Origin: Bacillota bacterium
GTDB lineage: Bacteria; Bacillota; Clostridia; Acetivibrionales; DSM-1351
Direction: 5' to 3'
NCBI GenBank assembly: GCA_023400235.1
Contig: JAEXFI010000017.1
Location: 40,725-104,724 of the forward strand
Length of the DNA stretch: 64,000 nt
In this document: one piece after another, positions 35,408-45,589 of the stretch
Layout of the letters: each line of letters begins with the position of its first letter
Position numbering within the stretch: the first letter of the stretch is position 1
Made by a program: the position numbers and the translations under genes
The notes under the pieces: model-generated
The model's database searches: none
Seen by the model: the letters and a program-made list of their open reading frames with translations, nothing else
What the model was told of the DNA's origin: nothing

Positions 35408-35507
35408 AAGAAAACGTAACAATATCAAGCATTTGATTTGGGTGCCTCCAATGATTGAATTTAGTACGGAAGTACCGTTTGCAGAGATTTCTTTTTTACG
35501 TTTTCTT
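35408..35507. repeat. 100-bp element with perfect 12-bp inverted ends
   Basis: AAGAAAACGTAA (35408-35419) and TTACGTTTTCTT (35496-35507). The interior contains a small hairpin (ACGGAAGTACCGT). It could be a leader RNA, a MITE-like remnant or a regulator site; no target-site duplication is obvious. Confidence 0.5.
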
Positions 35508-35526
35508 TACAAGTGCCTTTTTAATC

Positions 35527-35554
35527 TAAGCAAATTGTGCCAAAAAGCCGATAT
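35527..35554 (+). promoter_or_regulatory. SigD-like promoter before the second SLH operon
   Basis: TAAG (35527-35530), 16 nt, perfect GCCGATAT (35547-35554). The -10 is ideal; the -35 and spacing are each one step off consensus. Leader about 160 nt. Confidence 0.58.
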
Positions 35555-35721
35555 ATTGCTATAGGATGGCTATTATTCCAATATAGCCGGATTTATCATT
35601 TTTATATGCTATAATTAATTTTGTGATAACCCAGAATTATTAATTTAAGTTAAATAAATTCGTAAGTATTATGCCAGTGAGCAGGCAAGAAAAACAAGTA
35701 TTAAACACCGGGGGTATTTCC

Positions 35722-38700
35722 ATGAAAAAAAGGTTAAGAATAATTTCTGCAATAATTGTATTAAGTATGGTTTTTCCGTTGTTGTCAGGTCTGGTACAGC
35801 CGGTGTTTGCCGCTGATATTCCCATTAAGGTTTATATAGACAGCTATGACAAGACCACTTCTACCGTCAAGCTGCGCTGGGATGCCGTATCAAATGTTGA
35901 CAGCGGTACCATAGAATATCACGTGCCTAACGGAGCAGGTTATACAACTGTCCAGGTTCCGGTGGACAAAACCAAAAACACTGCCACAATAACAGGAATA
36001 AAAAGCGACATAATATATGATTTCAATGTAATGCTTCAGGACACAAGCTCACAGACCTTTACCGGGAGGCAGTTCTTCCTTGCCCAGATATCCTTTTATG
36101 CGGAGCAGGTGGACCAGCAGCCGGTGAATGTGGCGGGAGGCGGTGTAGAATCAGGTATTTATCCCACCATTAAGGTTACCTGGAATATGCCAAAGGTGTT
36201 TAACGCCTCCAATAATACAATGGCTTATGCCAATGAAGCACTGGCCCAGATAGACGGAAGCATTAAGAGACTGAATTTTTCAATAAGTGCAACAGCTGAT
36301 ACGTCCCTTGCAAATGTCATTGTAAAGATGGGAGACGATGGGCAGTATACTGCGGTTGTCTCAGGTGACACCAACCCCGCCAGATATTCAAAGGTGAAGT
36401 TTGACACCACCACAGGCAAGCTTTCCTTTTACATGATGGGTGTCAAGGATGATACGACCCTGATTCCCTCCATTGACGATATCCGCATTAATAAAATCGA
36501 CACTACTACCGGCCTGGCTACGATTCCACAGGCAATATCCTCCGTGGGAGATAATTGGTATGTGCTTCCTCATGCTGAAGTACGCCCCGGAACAATATAT
36601 AAAATGACAATGAACACTCTCTTTGTTGACAGCCTGAACAGCTATGTGGGAACAGTTGTCACGGGGCTGACGGAAAATCCTCTTATAGGAGCGCTGGATT
36701 ATACCTACACTCCCATCAGGTTTCAGCTGACAAAGGATACCTTTGACAATATTTATGTAAGAATACACAGAATAAATCAGGGTAAGGTGAATATGCCCAG
36801 GCTGTACTACGAGATACAGACCAGCAATGTTCCTGCGGATTCGGACACCAGCTGGACCTCCAGGAAAAAGCTGGATGATACTTACTTCAACGGGGAATAC
36901 GCAATTACCGTTATCACCGGCATAAACTCCAAAAATACCGTCTATTACAGAGTACTGGTAAGATCCGACGGAGTATCCGACAGGATTCAATCCTTGAAGC
37001 TTCCCTATACAATGCAGGAGGATACTGCAAGGCCGCCGGTGCCAAAAGCAATAGTGGTATCAAAGGTTGACCTGGCACAGCCACCTTCCGGCAGTACCAT
37101 AACCGATAAGTCCTCCAACATCACTATTTCCTGGGACAAGCCCAGCAATTGGGACCAGATAAGAGGACATCTGGATAAGGATATCTATTTCCACTTCATG
37201 ATAAGTGTAAATGCCAAGGACCTGGACAGTACACCATATAAGCTTGAAGCAAACGGCAAAAACTACGGCTCCTATACTGTAAAATACCGGCTGGTTAAAT
37301 TTGTAAGTGCAAATTCTCCCAACATAGTAGATGCAGGTACAAAGCTGGTGTATACCATAAAGGGCTATGAGCTCTTTAAAGGTGAAACCGAAAATCCCCA
37401 GGGAAATCAGTTGACCATTGCAAATCCTGATAATTATCCTACATATCTGCTGCCCAATAAGACATATTATCTGCAGATGTACACAACCCTTGCTGCTGAC
37501 AGGGGAACTGTGGACAACAGCTCAAAAATGTCGGAGAAATCCCTTGTGAGCAGTTTTACCACATTGTCGCCCTCCGGTCGTGACGTACCCATCCCCAACT
37601 ATCTGGAATGGGTTAAGACCACTGTCACCCCCGGCAGCCAGTCCGGGCCTGCAAATGCTGAGGTGCAGATAAGATTTGACGAACTGAAAATCGACTGGAG
37701 CAACTATACCTCAAACCATGACGAACAGAATGATGCCATCATCTACGATTTATACATGAGTACAAGGACAGAGCCCACCTCCTTTAAAAAGATAGGCACT
37801 ACCGATCTGGCGGGAAATGCGGGAGATGTAGACTTTACAAAGCAGACACTGGGCAGTACCACCTGGGTCTATGCCATAATAAATGAATTCAATGACATCA
37901 ACAACCAGGCAGCCTTCGGAAAATACCTGGCGCCTAATTCCACCTATTATTTCCTGGTAAAGGTAAGGCTCAAAATGGTTAACGAGCCTGAACAGAAGCA
38001 ATCTGTTGAAACCGTACTGCTACCTGTGACCACGCCTACCGGGGAACCGCCGGTGCCTGACGACAGCGAGAAAAAGCCTCTGGCTCCCGCTGATTTTGCC
38101 ATTGCCAGGGATTCAAACGGCAATCCCATGATTTCAGGGCAGACTGTCACCTTTGAGTGGACGGTACAGGAAATGCCTGCCGCCTATAATCTCATTGCAA
38201 CTTCCTTCAGGGTGGAACCAAATACAAAGGAAAATGATACAAACATACTTCAGGACTCAATATACAAAAGTTATATCAGCCTGTTCGGGAATAAGGACAA
38301 CAACAGCGACAATAATTCCTTCAAGCTGACTCTCAACCCGAATATGAATCCGCTGGCGTCCAACTTCACATATGACCCGAAGACCAAAAAATGCAGATAT
38401 ACCATAGATACCTGGCTTTATCCAAATAAGATTTATTATTTCAGCCTGAGATCCGAAATAGTTGATGCAGGAAAGACAAGGTCCAGTGTATGGATATCCA
38501 TACCCGTGACCACTTCTCTTATTGAGCCGCCGTCATTATTGCAGGCGGTGAGTGATTGTGAATTGGGCTTTTACTGGTTTGACACCTCCTATGACCTTAC
38601 AGCAGAAGGCTTTCAAATCAGGCTGAAGACCTCGGCGGAGAGCAGTTATACCACATTGGCAAAGTCCAAGTACACTATTGTAAAAAACGGCAGTATTTAT

Positions 38701-40644
38701 TATGGAAGGCTTTTGAAGCTCAAGCCAAATACCCAGTACAACATTCAGGTGGTGCGTACCAGGGACAATGCGGTAATGAGCACGCTTACCAGGTACACGA
38801 GAAATGACTATTACCAGATTGATGTAAAATGGCAGGGCTATGCCATCGATCCCTATTCAGGCTTTGAAATAGCCGTAAAAACCGAGGATGACAGCGACTA
38901 TGTAGTTTTGAACAACGACGTGGATATGGAGCAGTATGTGGATATAACAACCCATACCTATCCGTACTATATAGAGAAGAGCAACAGTAACCTGAATACC
39001 AACTATTATACCTATAGCGCCAGAATCAAGCTTGCACCCACAAAGCTGCCCAATGGCAGCATTGAGCACAGGCCTTTAAAGCCAAACACCAAATATTACA
39101 TTAAGATAAGGGCCACAAAGGTGGATTCCTCAGACCAGACGGCAGTTACCCCTTCAAAGTATGTAGGGCCGGTGAATACCAGGACGGAATTCAGCCAGGT
39201 GGATTATGACGATGATGATAACAATACCAGTGTGGTTGCAAAATTCCTGGATATGGTAAACAAGCTTGAACAGAATATTTACTGGGATATCAGCAAGAAA
39301 AACGGAGTTTCCAACAAGGTTCTCGTACGTGACGAAAAGGTCATAAATATTCTTGAAGGCTACGGAAATTTCACCTGTACCATAGATATCTCACAGGGAC
39401 CGGCATATGTATATACCGATGAAATATACCTGGCAAAGGATATTTTAAAGGCAATGAGAACCAACAACAGGAGCGTTGTTATCAAGGCAAGGGATGCAGA
39501 GTTCACCATAACACCTGACACCTTTGATCCCTCGCAACAGGAGGAATTCAAAACTGCTGCATCAGCAAGCGGAGCAAAGGACGTGTATTTAAAGGTAAAT
39601 AATACTCAGAGTGCGTCTGTTCAGCCCCAGATACCCTCCGGCACCTCGGCAGTTGGAAAGATGAACACTTTCTCTGTACAGGCGGTTTCCAGCAAGCAGA
39701 CCAGCACAACCATAAACGCTCAGATAAAGGATAAGCTTTACAACGATACTACGGGGCTTATTGCCAAAAAGCTGGAGGTAATAAAAAACCCTAACAATAC
39801 AAGTGTCAAGGGGGATGCCAAAGCGGTGGAAACCTATCTGCTGGGACTGTTGGAGGATGTGAGAAGCGAGCTCTCCTACTATCTGGAGGATACCTTGAAT
39901 GGAGCAGGCTATATACCCGGCGTGCTGGAGCAGAAATACAACATTGCCAGGTTTAATGCAAACATGGGTGTAAAAATGCCATTTAAGGCAGCCGGTAAAG
40001 TAAATCCGTATGTCTTTTATGAAAACTCCTCCGGCTGGCAGAAGCTTACTCAAAACCTTAAGAGTAAAGATGGCTATCTCAGTTACTTTGTTAACAGTAC
40101 AGGAAAGTATACCTTGCTTTCATCTCCGGATATAGCTGCAACAGTTCCGGCAGACAATGCTGCAAAGCCATATATCACCAGGTTTACACAGGGGTATGAT
40201 CTGGCTGCAGTATTCCCCGGCTCGGAGGTATCCTTCAATTCGGCGCTCAATGTCACTGTCAAAGAGGGTATACTTCTATATGAGCTGATAACCCAGGACA
40301 AGGTGGACGAACAGACGGATATAAAGACCAAGGCCAAGGCCTATGGACTTGACAGGATCATCAATACAACAAATGTTTACAGGAACCTTACACGTCAGGA
40401 AGCCGCCGCACTGGTAATAAGACTGTACTGCCAGAGAACCGGTGCCGACTATGACCGGCTCAGGGCCTCATATACAAAGCCTATAAAGGATGACGGCTCC
40501 ATAGCTGTCAGATATGCAGTTCCGGTGTACATGTGCCTTCAAATGCAGTTGATGACCTTGGATTCGGATTCCAGATTCAACCCTGAGAATACCATAAACA
40601 GAGCGGGAATGATAATGGTAATGCAGAAGATGCTTGAAGCCTGA
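35722..40644 (+). CDS. Large secreted protein with FnIII-like domains, pre-SLH domain and C-terminal SLH-like region
   Basis: 1640 residues. Signal peptide 1-31 (IISAIIVLSMVFPLLSG ... VFAA). The bulk consists of FnIII-like domains (e.g. STVKLRWDAVS, NITISWDKPSNW, TVTFEWTVQEM). About 1160-1470 is a conserved-looking domain with VYTDEIYLAKDILKAMRTNN, RSVVIKARDAEFTITPDTFD and a closing SGWQKLTQ...GKYTLL motif, a layout often found just before SLH repeats. About 1473-1640 is a degenerate SLH region (VYRNLTRQEAAALVIRLYCQ, RFNPENTINRAGMIMVMQKM). ATG 35722 has GGGGGT 8 nt upstream; the in-frame ATG at 35671 would add 17 polar residues before the signal peptide. First gene of a probable three-gene operon. 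Confidence 0.88.
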   Translation: MKKRLRIISAIIVLSMVFPLLSGLVQPVFAADIPIKVYIDSYDKTTSTVKLRWDAVSNVDSGTIEYHVPNGAGYTTVQVPVDKTKNTATITGIKSDIIYDFNVMLQDTSSQTFTGRQFFLAQISFYAEQVDQQPVNVAGGGVESGIYPTIKVTWNMPKVFNASNNTMAYANEALAQIDGSIKRLNFSISATADTSLANVIVKMGDDGQYTAVVSGDTNPARYSKVKFDTTTGKLSFYMMGVKDDTTLIPSIDDIRINKIDTTTGLATIPQAISSVGDNWYVLPHAEVRPGTIYKMTMNTLFVDSLNSYVGTVVTGLTENPLIGALDYTYTPIRFQLTKDTFDNIYVRIHRINQGKVNMPRLYYEIQTSNVPADSDTSWTSRKKLDDTYFNGEYAITVITGINSKNTVYYRVLVRSDGVSDRIQSLKLPYTMQEDTARPPVPKAIVVSKVDLAQPPSGSTITDKSSNITISWDKPSNWDQIRGHLDKDIYFHFMISVNAKDLDSTPYKLEANGKNYGSYTVKYRLVKFVSANSPNIVDAGTKLVYTIKGYELFKGETENPQGNQLTIANPDNYPTYLLPNKTYYLQMYTTLAADRGTVDNSSKMSEKSLVSSFTTLSPSGRDVPIPNYLEWVKTTVTPGSQSGPANAEVQIRFDELKIDWSNYTSNHDEQNDAIIYDLYMSTRTEPTSFKKIGTTDLAGNAGDVDFTKQTLGSTTWVYAIINEFNDINNQAAFGKYLAPNSTYYFLVKVRLKMVNEPEQKQSVETVLLPVTTPTGEPPVPDDSEKKPLAPADFAIARDSNGNPMISGQTVTFEWTVQEMPAAYNLIATSFRVEPNTKENDTNILQDSIYKSYISLFGNKDNNSDNNSFKLTLNPNMNPLASNFTYDPKTKKCRYTIDTWLYPNKIYYFSLRSEIVDAGKTRSSVWISIPVTTSLIEPPSLLQAVSDCELGFYWFDTSYDLTAEGFQIRLKTSAESSYTTLAKSKYTIVKNGSIYYGRLLKLKPNTQYNIQVVRTRDNAVMSTLTRYTRNDYYQIDVKWQGYAIDPYSGFEIAVKTEDDSDYVVLNNDVDMEQYVDITTHTYPYYIEKSNSNLNTNYYTYSARIKLAPTKLPNGSIEHRPLKPNTKYYIKIRATKVDSSDQTAVTPSKYVGPVNTRTEFSQVDYDDDDNNTSVVAKFLDMVNKLEQNIYWDISKKNGVSNKVLVRDEKVINILEGYGNFTCTIDISQGPAYVYTDEIYLAKDILKAMRTNNRSVVIKARDAEFTITPDTFDPSQQEEFKTAASASGAKDVYLKVNNTQSASVQPQIPSGTSAVGKMNTFSVQAVSSKQTSTTINAQIKDKLYNDTTGLIAKKLEVIKNPNNTSVKGDAKAVETYLLGLLEDVRSELSYYLEDTLNGAGYIPGVLEQKYNIARFNANMGVKMPFKAAGKVNPYVFYENSSGWQKLTQNLKSKDGYLSYFVNSTGKYTLLSSPDIAATVPADNAAKPYITRFTQGYDLAAVFPGSEVSFNSALNVTVKEGILLYELITQDKVDEQTDIKTKAKAYGLDRIINTTNVYRNLTRQEAAALVIRLYCQRTGADYDRLRASYTKPIKDDGSIAVRYAVPVYMCLQMQLMTLDSDSRFNPENTINRAGMIMVMQKMLEA

Positions 40645-40689
40645 TAGGATGATACAGTAAGACCCATAGACAGAAACGGAGAGATACCT

Positions 40690-43600
40690 ATGATTCTAAA
40701 AAGGATGCTTGCGGCAGTTTTGGCAGCAACAGTTACTATAACCTCATATGGACTTGCTGAAGTATTGGCAGCACCCGGCGTGCCTTCTCAGCCGTCGCCC
40801 AGCAAGCTGGCCGTAGCGCCATTAAATCCAAATGTCGAGCCTGCTATCGGATACAGCAGTTCTGACGGAGGAGCCTCAGGGTTTTATGCGGATATTGGCT
40901 GGGCTGGAGTGGAGAACCCTCAAGGCATAACCATTACCGGCAAATATGTAAACATATATATGGAAGAGTCGGCAAAGGGCTATAGGCCTCAGACCGGACC
41001 GGTTCTCAAAGAAAAGGACCTGCCGGCCGGTACGTCGCCCATCAGAATGAGAAACCTGAAGTCCGGTACTGTGTACAAGGCAAATGCGAGAGCCTATTAT
41101 GAGTATGCCAACAACAATAACACAATACAGAAATCCGATGAATCCGCAGCCTCAAATACTGTGAAATTCCTGACGGACATCAAGCTCCAGTGCATAACCA
41201 TGAGCACCTCAAAAATCAAAATCATATGGGATGATGTGTGGAATGAAGGAAAGAGAATAAGTTACAAGCTGTATGTATCTGAAAACAAGGATTTTACAAA
41301 TACATTGCCAATATACATATCAGAAGAGCAGATAGGGATAAACGGTCCGGTCATACTGAACCAGGCAGACGGTTCATTAGAGTATGAGCACACGGTTAAA
41401 GACCCGGGAAGGGTCTATTACGTTAAAATAGTTCCGGATATTTCCGATACTGAAATAATTAAAAATGAATCCTCCAATATCGTGCTTTCAAGCACTTACA
41501 TACTTGCAAAAAGTACAAAAATGTCAACCACGGATGCAGGCACCATCTGGAGACTTGACTGGAGTCCGGTAATAGCCGGGATATCCTCCTCGGACATTAA
41601 GGTCCAGTACCAGATTGATAAATACGTGGGAAATGTGCCCATACCCATGCTTATTGAAGACAGCACCACTACATTTATTACAGTGCCGGAAGGTGAGCAG
41701 GTCAGCTATTACATTATAAGGGCAAATGTTACAAAGGGCGGACTGCCCTATTACCCTGACAGTGTAAAAATAGTATCTGACAAGATCGTACTGAAGGAAG
41801 GTGAGGTGGCCGCATCTCCGGCCATGCCTGAAATTGTGTCCGAGTTTTCCGATTCTGCGGGAGCCAGAATTATTGCCTACAGCGACATTCTCAATGTAGA
41901 CCAGTCAATTGCCTTCAAGGGAGAGCTTGGCACAGATACTGCAACAGTATTGTGGAGGGTTCCCAAAAAAGCCAATGGAAGTATTGACACCGATGTAACC
42001 TACGATATATGGCTGATAGAGAATCCAAATGAGATAGACGACCCTCCCGCCAGCAAAAAAATTGTCACTGGCTTCGTACCGGCAGATGCAAATGCTGTCA
42101 GGGATGTGGCTGACAATAATAATATCATAGGCTACAAGTACAAGCTTACAGGCCTGAAGGCCAACCACACCTATTACTACAAGATAGTAGCAAAAAAGAT
42201 TTTTGCAGAAGAGGTGGATGGGGTGATTCAGAATGTGGAATACAGGTCATACCCTGCCCTGAAGGTTGTAATCACACTGCCGGGAGGTGCTATTGACAGA
42301 CCTATCCTGCCGTCTAACCCGCCTCTGGAGATAAGAAGCGAGAATAACAAGAAGCTCATATCTGACAACAGTGTTGTCATTCAGCTGAAAAACCGCTGGT
42401 ATGAGAAGTTCGACAATGTAACCGGCAAATGGTCCTACATCAAGGCGGATAAGGAGTCTCCCAACGACACGGTATCCTATAGTGCCATTACAATGCCTCT
42501 GGACAACCTTAACTATAGAAAGGTAGCCTATGATAAGAATGTGACACTTTACGTAGGCTGTGAAAAATATTATGAAGGAATTGACATAACAAAGGTGGAC
42601 AGCTATAAGCTGGAAAAGGTGCCCACAGTTATTACCGATGCCAACGATGACCCCTATGAAGATCCCGAGCTCAACGCTCCCGACAGCATAGATGCCAACG
42701 GAACACGGACATATTCAAAGCATAATCTCATAGTACCTGTGAAACAATTGCAGTCCAACACCACATATATCTTGTGGGTAAGGGCCGTAAGGAACCTGGG
42801 GAATGGTGAAGAGCCCCTGTTTTCGGAGGCCTCAAACCCAATAATTTTTACAACCAACCCCACCCCTTCCCAGGTTGTTGAGAAGCCGGTGGTGCCTGCC
42901 TTCAACTATTACTTTGTTGCGGACAGCTACGTTGATCTGGGCTGGAACTATAAGGAAGGGAATACCTATTACATAAAATACGGAATTGTGGATGATGTAA
43001 ACAGAGCCACTGGCAATATAACCGTAACAGCGGAACAGATAAAACAGTCAGGGGTAAATTATGTGAGAATCCCAGGGTTGAAGGCAGATACTCTGTATTA
43101 TTTCTGGATTCAGGCCGAAGCCTTCAGTGAGGACCGCACGCTGAGTGAAAAGTCCGAGTGGAGTGATTCCCTGCCGCTGCGAACCCTTAAAGACATACCT
43201 CCTTCCACTCCCAGAGGGTTTGGTGTCAAGAACACCTCTGACGCTGTGACTAAGAACAGTGTGACCTTTGAATGGATACAGGAGCCGGGGCTTGAATACA
43301 GGCTGGAAGTATCGGGGGGAGTGGACTATAAGGATGTAAAGCAGTACAATGCAGGAGCGGTTTCAGAGTTCAAGGTTGACGGGCTGAAGTCAAATTTCAG
43401 ATATTTCGCCAGACTATATGCTTATGATCCTGGGAAAAAGCTTACTTCCATTCCAACTCAGAGTATAAGTGTAAGAACCCTGAGAAGCAGTGATGATTAT
43501 GATTCTGATCAGGATGTAGACAATGTCATCTCCGGGGAATTTATAGAAAAGGCACCTACGGTTGTTGGCGGAGTATGGGTGGTAAAGATAACGGGTGTAA

Positions 43601-44682
43601 ATGCCGACAGGTTTGTTGAGGCTATAAGAACTGACAACCGGCTTGACTATACGGTTGATGTGACCAAGCCACCAACAACCGCCGGCAGTATATCGGTATA
43701 TATATCCAGGAAGGTTTTTGACAGGCTGGAGCAGCTTAAGGAAAATATAACAATAAGAACTGCAGCGGTGGACTATACCTTCAAGGCAGGAATCCTGTCT
43801 GGCATGTCCACGGGCGGAGATACACAAAAAGAGCAGATTTATTTGTTAAATATAACCCTTGCACCTCAGATACCTGCCTCAAAGAATAATGAGCTTTTAT
43901 TGAAGAAGCCCCTGGCACAAATAGAGGTTACTTTGAATAATGGTGTGAATAATATAGGTATCAGCAGATTTTCAAAACCCCTGCTGGTAAGCTTCAAATA
44001 TTCCAATAGAAGTGACTATGCGGAGGGGAATACCTTCGGCTACATATATAAGGCCGATACCGGCAGTTGGGAAAAGCAGCCGGTCATAAACAGCTTCGAT
44101 CCCGACAACAATTGGGGAGCAATGGGAATACAGGCTCAGGCTCAGGGGTTATACGCCATAGCAGACAGAACCGGCGGAATTTATGACGATATTTATGGCT
44201 ATGATTATGAAGCTTCCATCGTCAACGTAGCCTTTGTCCATGACTTAAAAAGCGTAAACAGCAGGCTTTTCAGGCCGGAGGACAAGGCCACCGCGGGGGA
44301 GGCGGTGAAGCTTGTGTTTGACACTATTGACAATTACAACTATGACAGCAGCTATATGGAGGCTGCCGTAAAGGCGGGACTCATAAAGAGCGGGAAGCCT
44401 GCGGGGAATGTGCTGACAAGACAGGAAGCTGCCCGTATGGCGGTGGTGCTCTATGAGATAAAAGCAGGTACAAAGGTAAAAGGCAGCAGTTCGGCGGTTT
44501 CAGGCTACAGTGACTATGGAAAAATCGACAGGGACATATTGGACAAGGTGGCATTTGCCGTGCAAAACGGCTTCGTTCCAGGTATAACCGCCTCAGGCTT
44601 GAAGCCATCCGACAGTGTGACCAGAGGAGAGCTGATGTTTATGATAGAAAAGGCCTTAATACTTGCAGGTGAAATAGAGTAG
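40690..44682 (+). CDS. Secreted FnIII-like protein with C-terminal SLH repeats
   Basis: 1330 residues, 45 nt after the previous gene. Signal peptide 1-27 (MLAAVLAATVTITSYGLAEV...). FnIII-like domains fill most of the chain (IKIIWDDVWNEGKRISYKLY; YVDLGWNYKEGNTYYIKYGI; SVTFEWIQEPGLEYRLEVSG). About 935-1157 is a relative of the pre-SLH domain of the preceding protein (VYISRKVFDRLEQLKENITI, RTAAVDYTFK). About 1170-1330 holds three SLH-like repeats (FRPEDKATAGEAVKLVF, VLTRQEAARMAVVLYEI, LKPSDSVTRGELMFMIEKAL). The likely function is structural or adhesive; no enzyme domain is recognised. It and its neighbour look like diverged duplicates. Confidence 0.88.
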   Translation: MILKRMLAAVLAATVTITSYGLAEVLAAPGVPSQPSPSKLAVAPLNPNVEPAIGYSSSDGGASGFYADIGWAGVENPQGITITGKYVNIYMEESAKGYRPQTGPVLKEKDLPAGTSPIRMRNLKSGTVYKANARAYYEYANNNNTIQKSDESAASNTVKFLTDIKLQCITMSTSKIKIIWDDVWNEGKRISYKLYVSENKDFTNTLPIYISEEQIGINGPVILNQADGSLEYEHTVKDPGRVYYVKIVPDISDTEIIKNESSNIVLSSTYILAKSTKMSTTDAGTIWRLDWSPVIAGISSSDIKVQYQIDKYVGNVPIPMLIEDSTTTFITVPEGEQVSYYIIRANVTKGGLPYYPDSVKIVSDKIVLKEGEVAASPAMPEIVSEFSDSAGARIIAYSDILNVDQSIAFKGELGTDTATVLWRVPKKANGSIDTDVTYDIWLIENPNEIDDPPASKKIVTGFVPADANAVRDVADNNNIIGYKYKLTGLKANHTYYYKIVAKKIFAEEVDGVIQNVEYRSYPALKVVITLPGGAIDRPILPSNPPLEIRSENNKKLISDNSVVIQLKNRWYEKFDNVTGKWSYIKADKESPNDTVSYSAITMPLDNLNYRKVAYDKNVTLYVGCEKYYEGIDITKVDSYKLEKVPTVITDANDDPYEDPELNAPDSIDANGTRTYSKHNLIVPVKQLQSNTTYILWVRAVRNLGNGEEPLFSEASNPIIFTTNPTPSQVVEKPVVPAFNYYFVADSYVDLGWNYKEGNTYYIKYGIVDDVNRATGNITVTAEQIKQSGVNYVRIPGLKADTLYYFWIQAEAFSEDRTLSEKSEWSDSLPLRTLKDIPPSTPRGFGVKNTSDAVTKNSVTFEWIQEPGLEYRLEVSGGVDYKDVKQYNAGAVSEFKVDGLKSNFRYFARLYAYDPGKKLTSIPTQSISVRTLRSSDDYDSDQDVDNVISGEFIEKAPTVVGGVWVVKITGVNADRFVEAIRTDNRLDYTVDVTKPPTTAGSISVYISRKVFDRLEQLKENITIRTAAVDYTFKAGILSGMSTGGDTQKEQIYLLNITLAPQIPASKNNELLLKKPLAQIEVTLNNGVNNIGISRFSKPLLVSFKYSNRSDYAEGNTFGYIYKADTGSWEKQPVINSFDPDNNWGAMGIQAQAQGLYAIADRTGGIYDDIYGYDYEASIVNVAFVHDLKSVNSRLFRPEDKATAGEAVKLVFDTIDNYNYDSSYMEAAVKAGLIKSGKPAGNVLTRQEAARMAVVLYEIKAGTKVKGSSSAVSGYSDYGKIDRDILDKVAFAVQNGFVPGITASGLKPSDSVTRGELMFMIEKALILAGEIE

Positions 44683-44740
44683 GCCTTACCAGGCTCCCGG
44701 GGGATTTTGCCACCTGGCTGCCGGTATACCAGGAGGATAT

Positions 44741-45589
44741 ATGAAGAAGCATAGTAATAAATATATATTTATTTTAATTTTTGCATTGCTCATAAGCGGT
44801 TTGTCAGTCCAGGCGGCGGAGGCCAACGGAGTTAAGGTCACCAGCCGATATTTGGATGGAAAATATCAGATAACCCTGACAAGCCAGGAAAAGAACAAGG
44901 GCATAAAAATAGTTGCTGTCAGTCCAAGGAACGGGAAAACCGTCAATGTGACCTATTCCTTTACAAAGGGAGGCAGTACATCTGCGGCCACGAGCATAGA
45001 TGAATATATGGTTATTGCCCCCTTCCGGGTCATAACCACCAATACAGATAACTTAAGCTTCAGGCCGTATTCCGACATAATAAATACTGAATATGACGAA
45101 TATGTGAGACATCTTCACGATGGGGGAATAACAGTTGCTTTCAGCAGTGCAGCATTCAAGCCCAAGACCTCCATAACCAGGGCGGAACTGGCGTCCATGC
45201 TTGCTGTTGCTTTGAACCTGAAGCTGGATACGGCTTCAAAAGCAAAATATGCAGATGTAGAAAAGCATTGGGCCAAAAAGTATATAAATGCAGTGGTGAG
45301 CAAAGGGGTGATGAAGGCGGCAAACGACAAGGCTTTCAAACCTGATGACAAGGTAACTGTGGCGGATGCCTGCTCAATCATATCAAAAGCCTTCAGTTTC
45401 AAGACAAAATCAGAAGGCGTATATACTAAGATTAAAAAAAATCAATGGTATACTGCAAGCGTCCAAAATGTATTTAACTTGAAAATATTAACTCCAGAGG
45501 ATAGTATATATAAAACCTTTAAGGAAACAAACAGCATATCCAGGGGGGATTTTGCAATGATGCTCAGCAGAGCTCTTTCCACTTATTAA
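44741..45589 (+). CDS. Small secreted SLH protein
   Basis: 282 residues, 58 nt after the previous gene, with AGGAGG just before the ATG. Signal peptide 1-26 (IFILIFALLISGLSVQA). Residues about 30-100 form a short beta-rich domain I do not recognise. Three SLH repeats follow: FKPKTSITRAELASMLAVAL, FKPDDKVTVADACSIISKAF and the weaker NSISRGDFAMMLSRAL. KYADVEKHWAKKYI is a clear SLH second half. Apart from the small domain it is almost all wall anchor, so it may cap or space the S-layer-like coat. It ends the SLH operon before a strong terminator. Confidence 0.9.
   Translation: MKKHSNKYIFILIFALLISGLSVQAAEANGVKVTSRYLDGKYQITLTSQEKNKGIKIVAVSPRNGKTVNVTYSFTKGGSTSAATSIDEYMVIAPFRVITTNTDNLSFRPYSDIINTEYDEYVRHLHDGGITVAFSSAAFKPKTSITRAELASMLAVALNLKLDTASKAKYADVEKHWAKKYINAVVSKGVMKAANDKAFKPDDKVTVADACSIISKAFSFKTKSEGVYTKIKKNQWYTASVQNVFNLKILTPEDSIYKTFKETNSISRGDFAMMLSRALSTY

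Larger units (their letters stand above)
35191..35721 (+). other. Intergenic region between the giant SLH gene and the next SLH operon
   Basis: 531 bp without a gene. It holds a terminator (35309-35356), a 100-bp element with 12-bp inverted ends (35408-35507), a SigD-like site (35527-35554), and a free-standing TATAAT at 35610-35615 without a convincing -35 box. Confidence 0.75.

Noticed and set aside
35610..35615. SigA promoter at the free TATAAT before 35722
   Set aside because: No acceptable -35 at 16-18 nt; kept only as an alternative to the SigD-like site.
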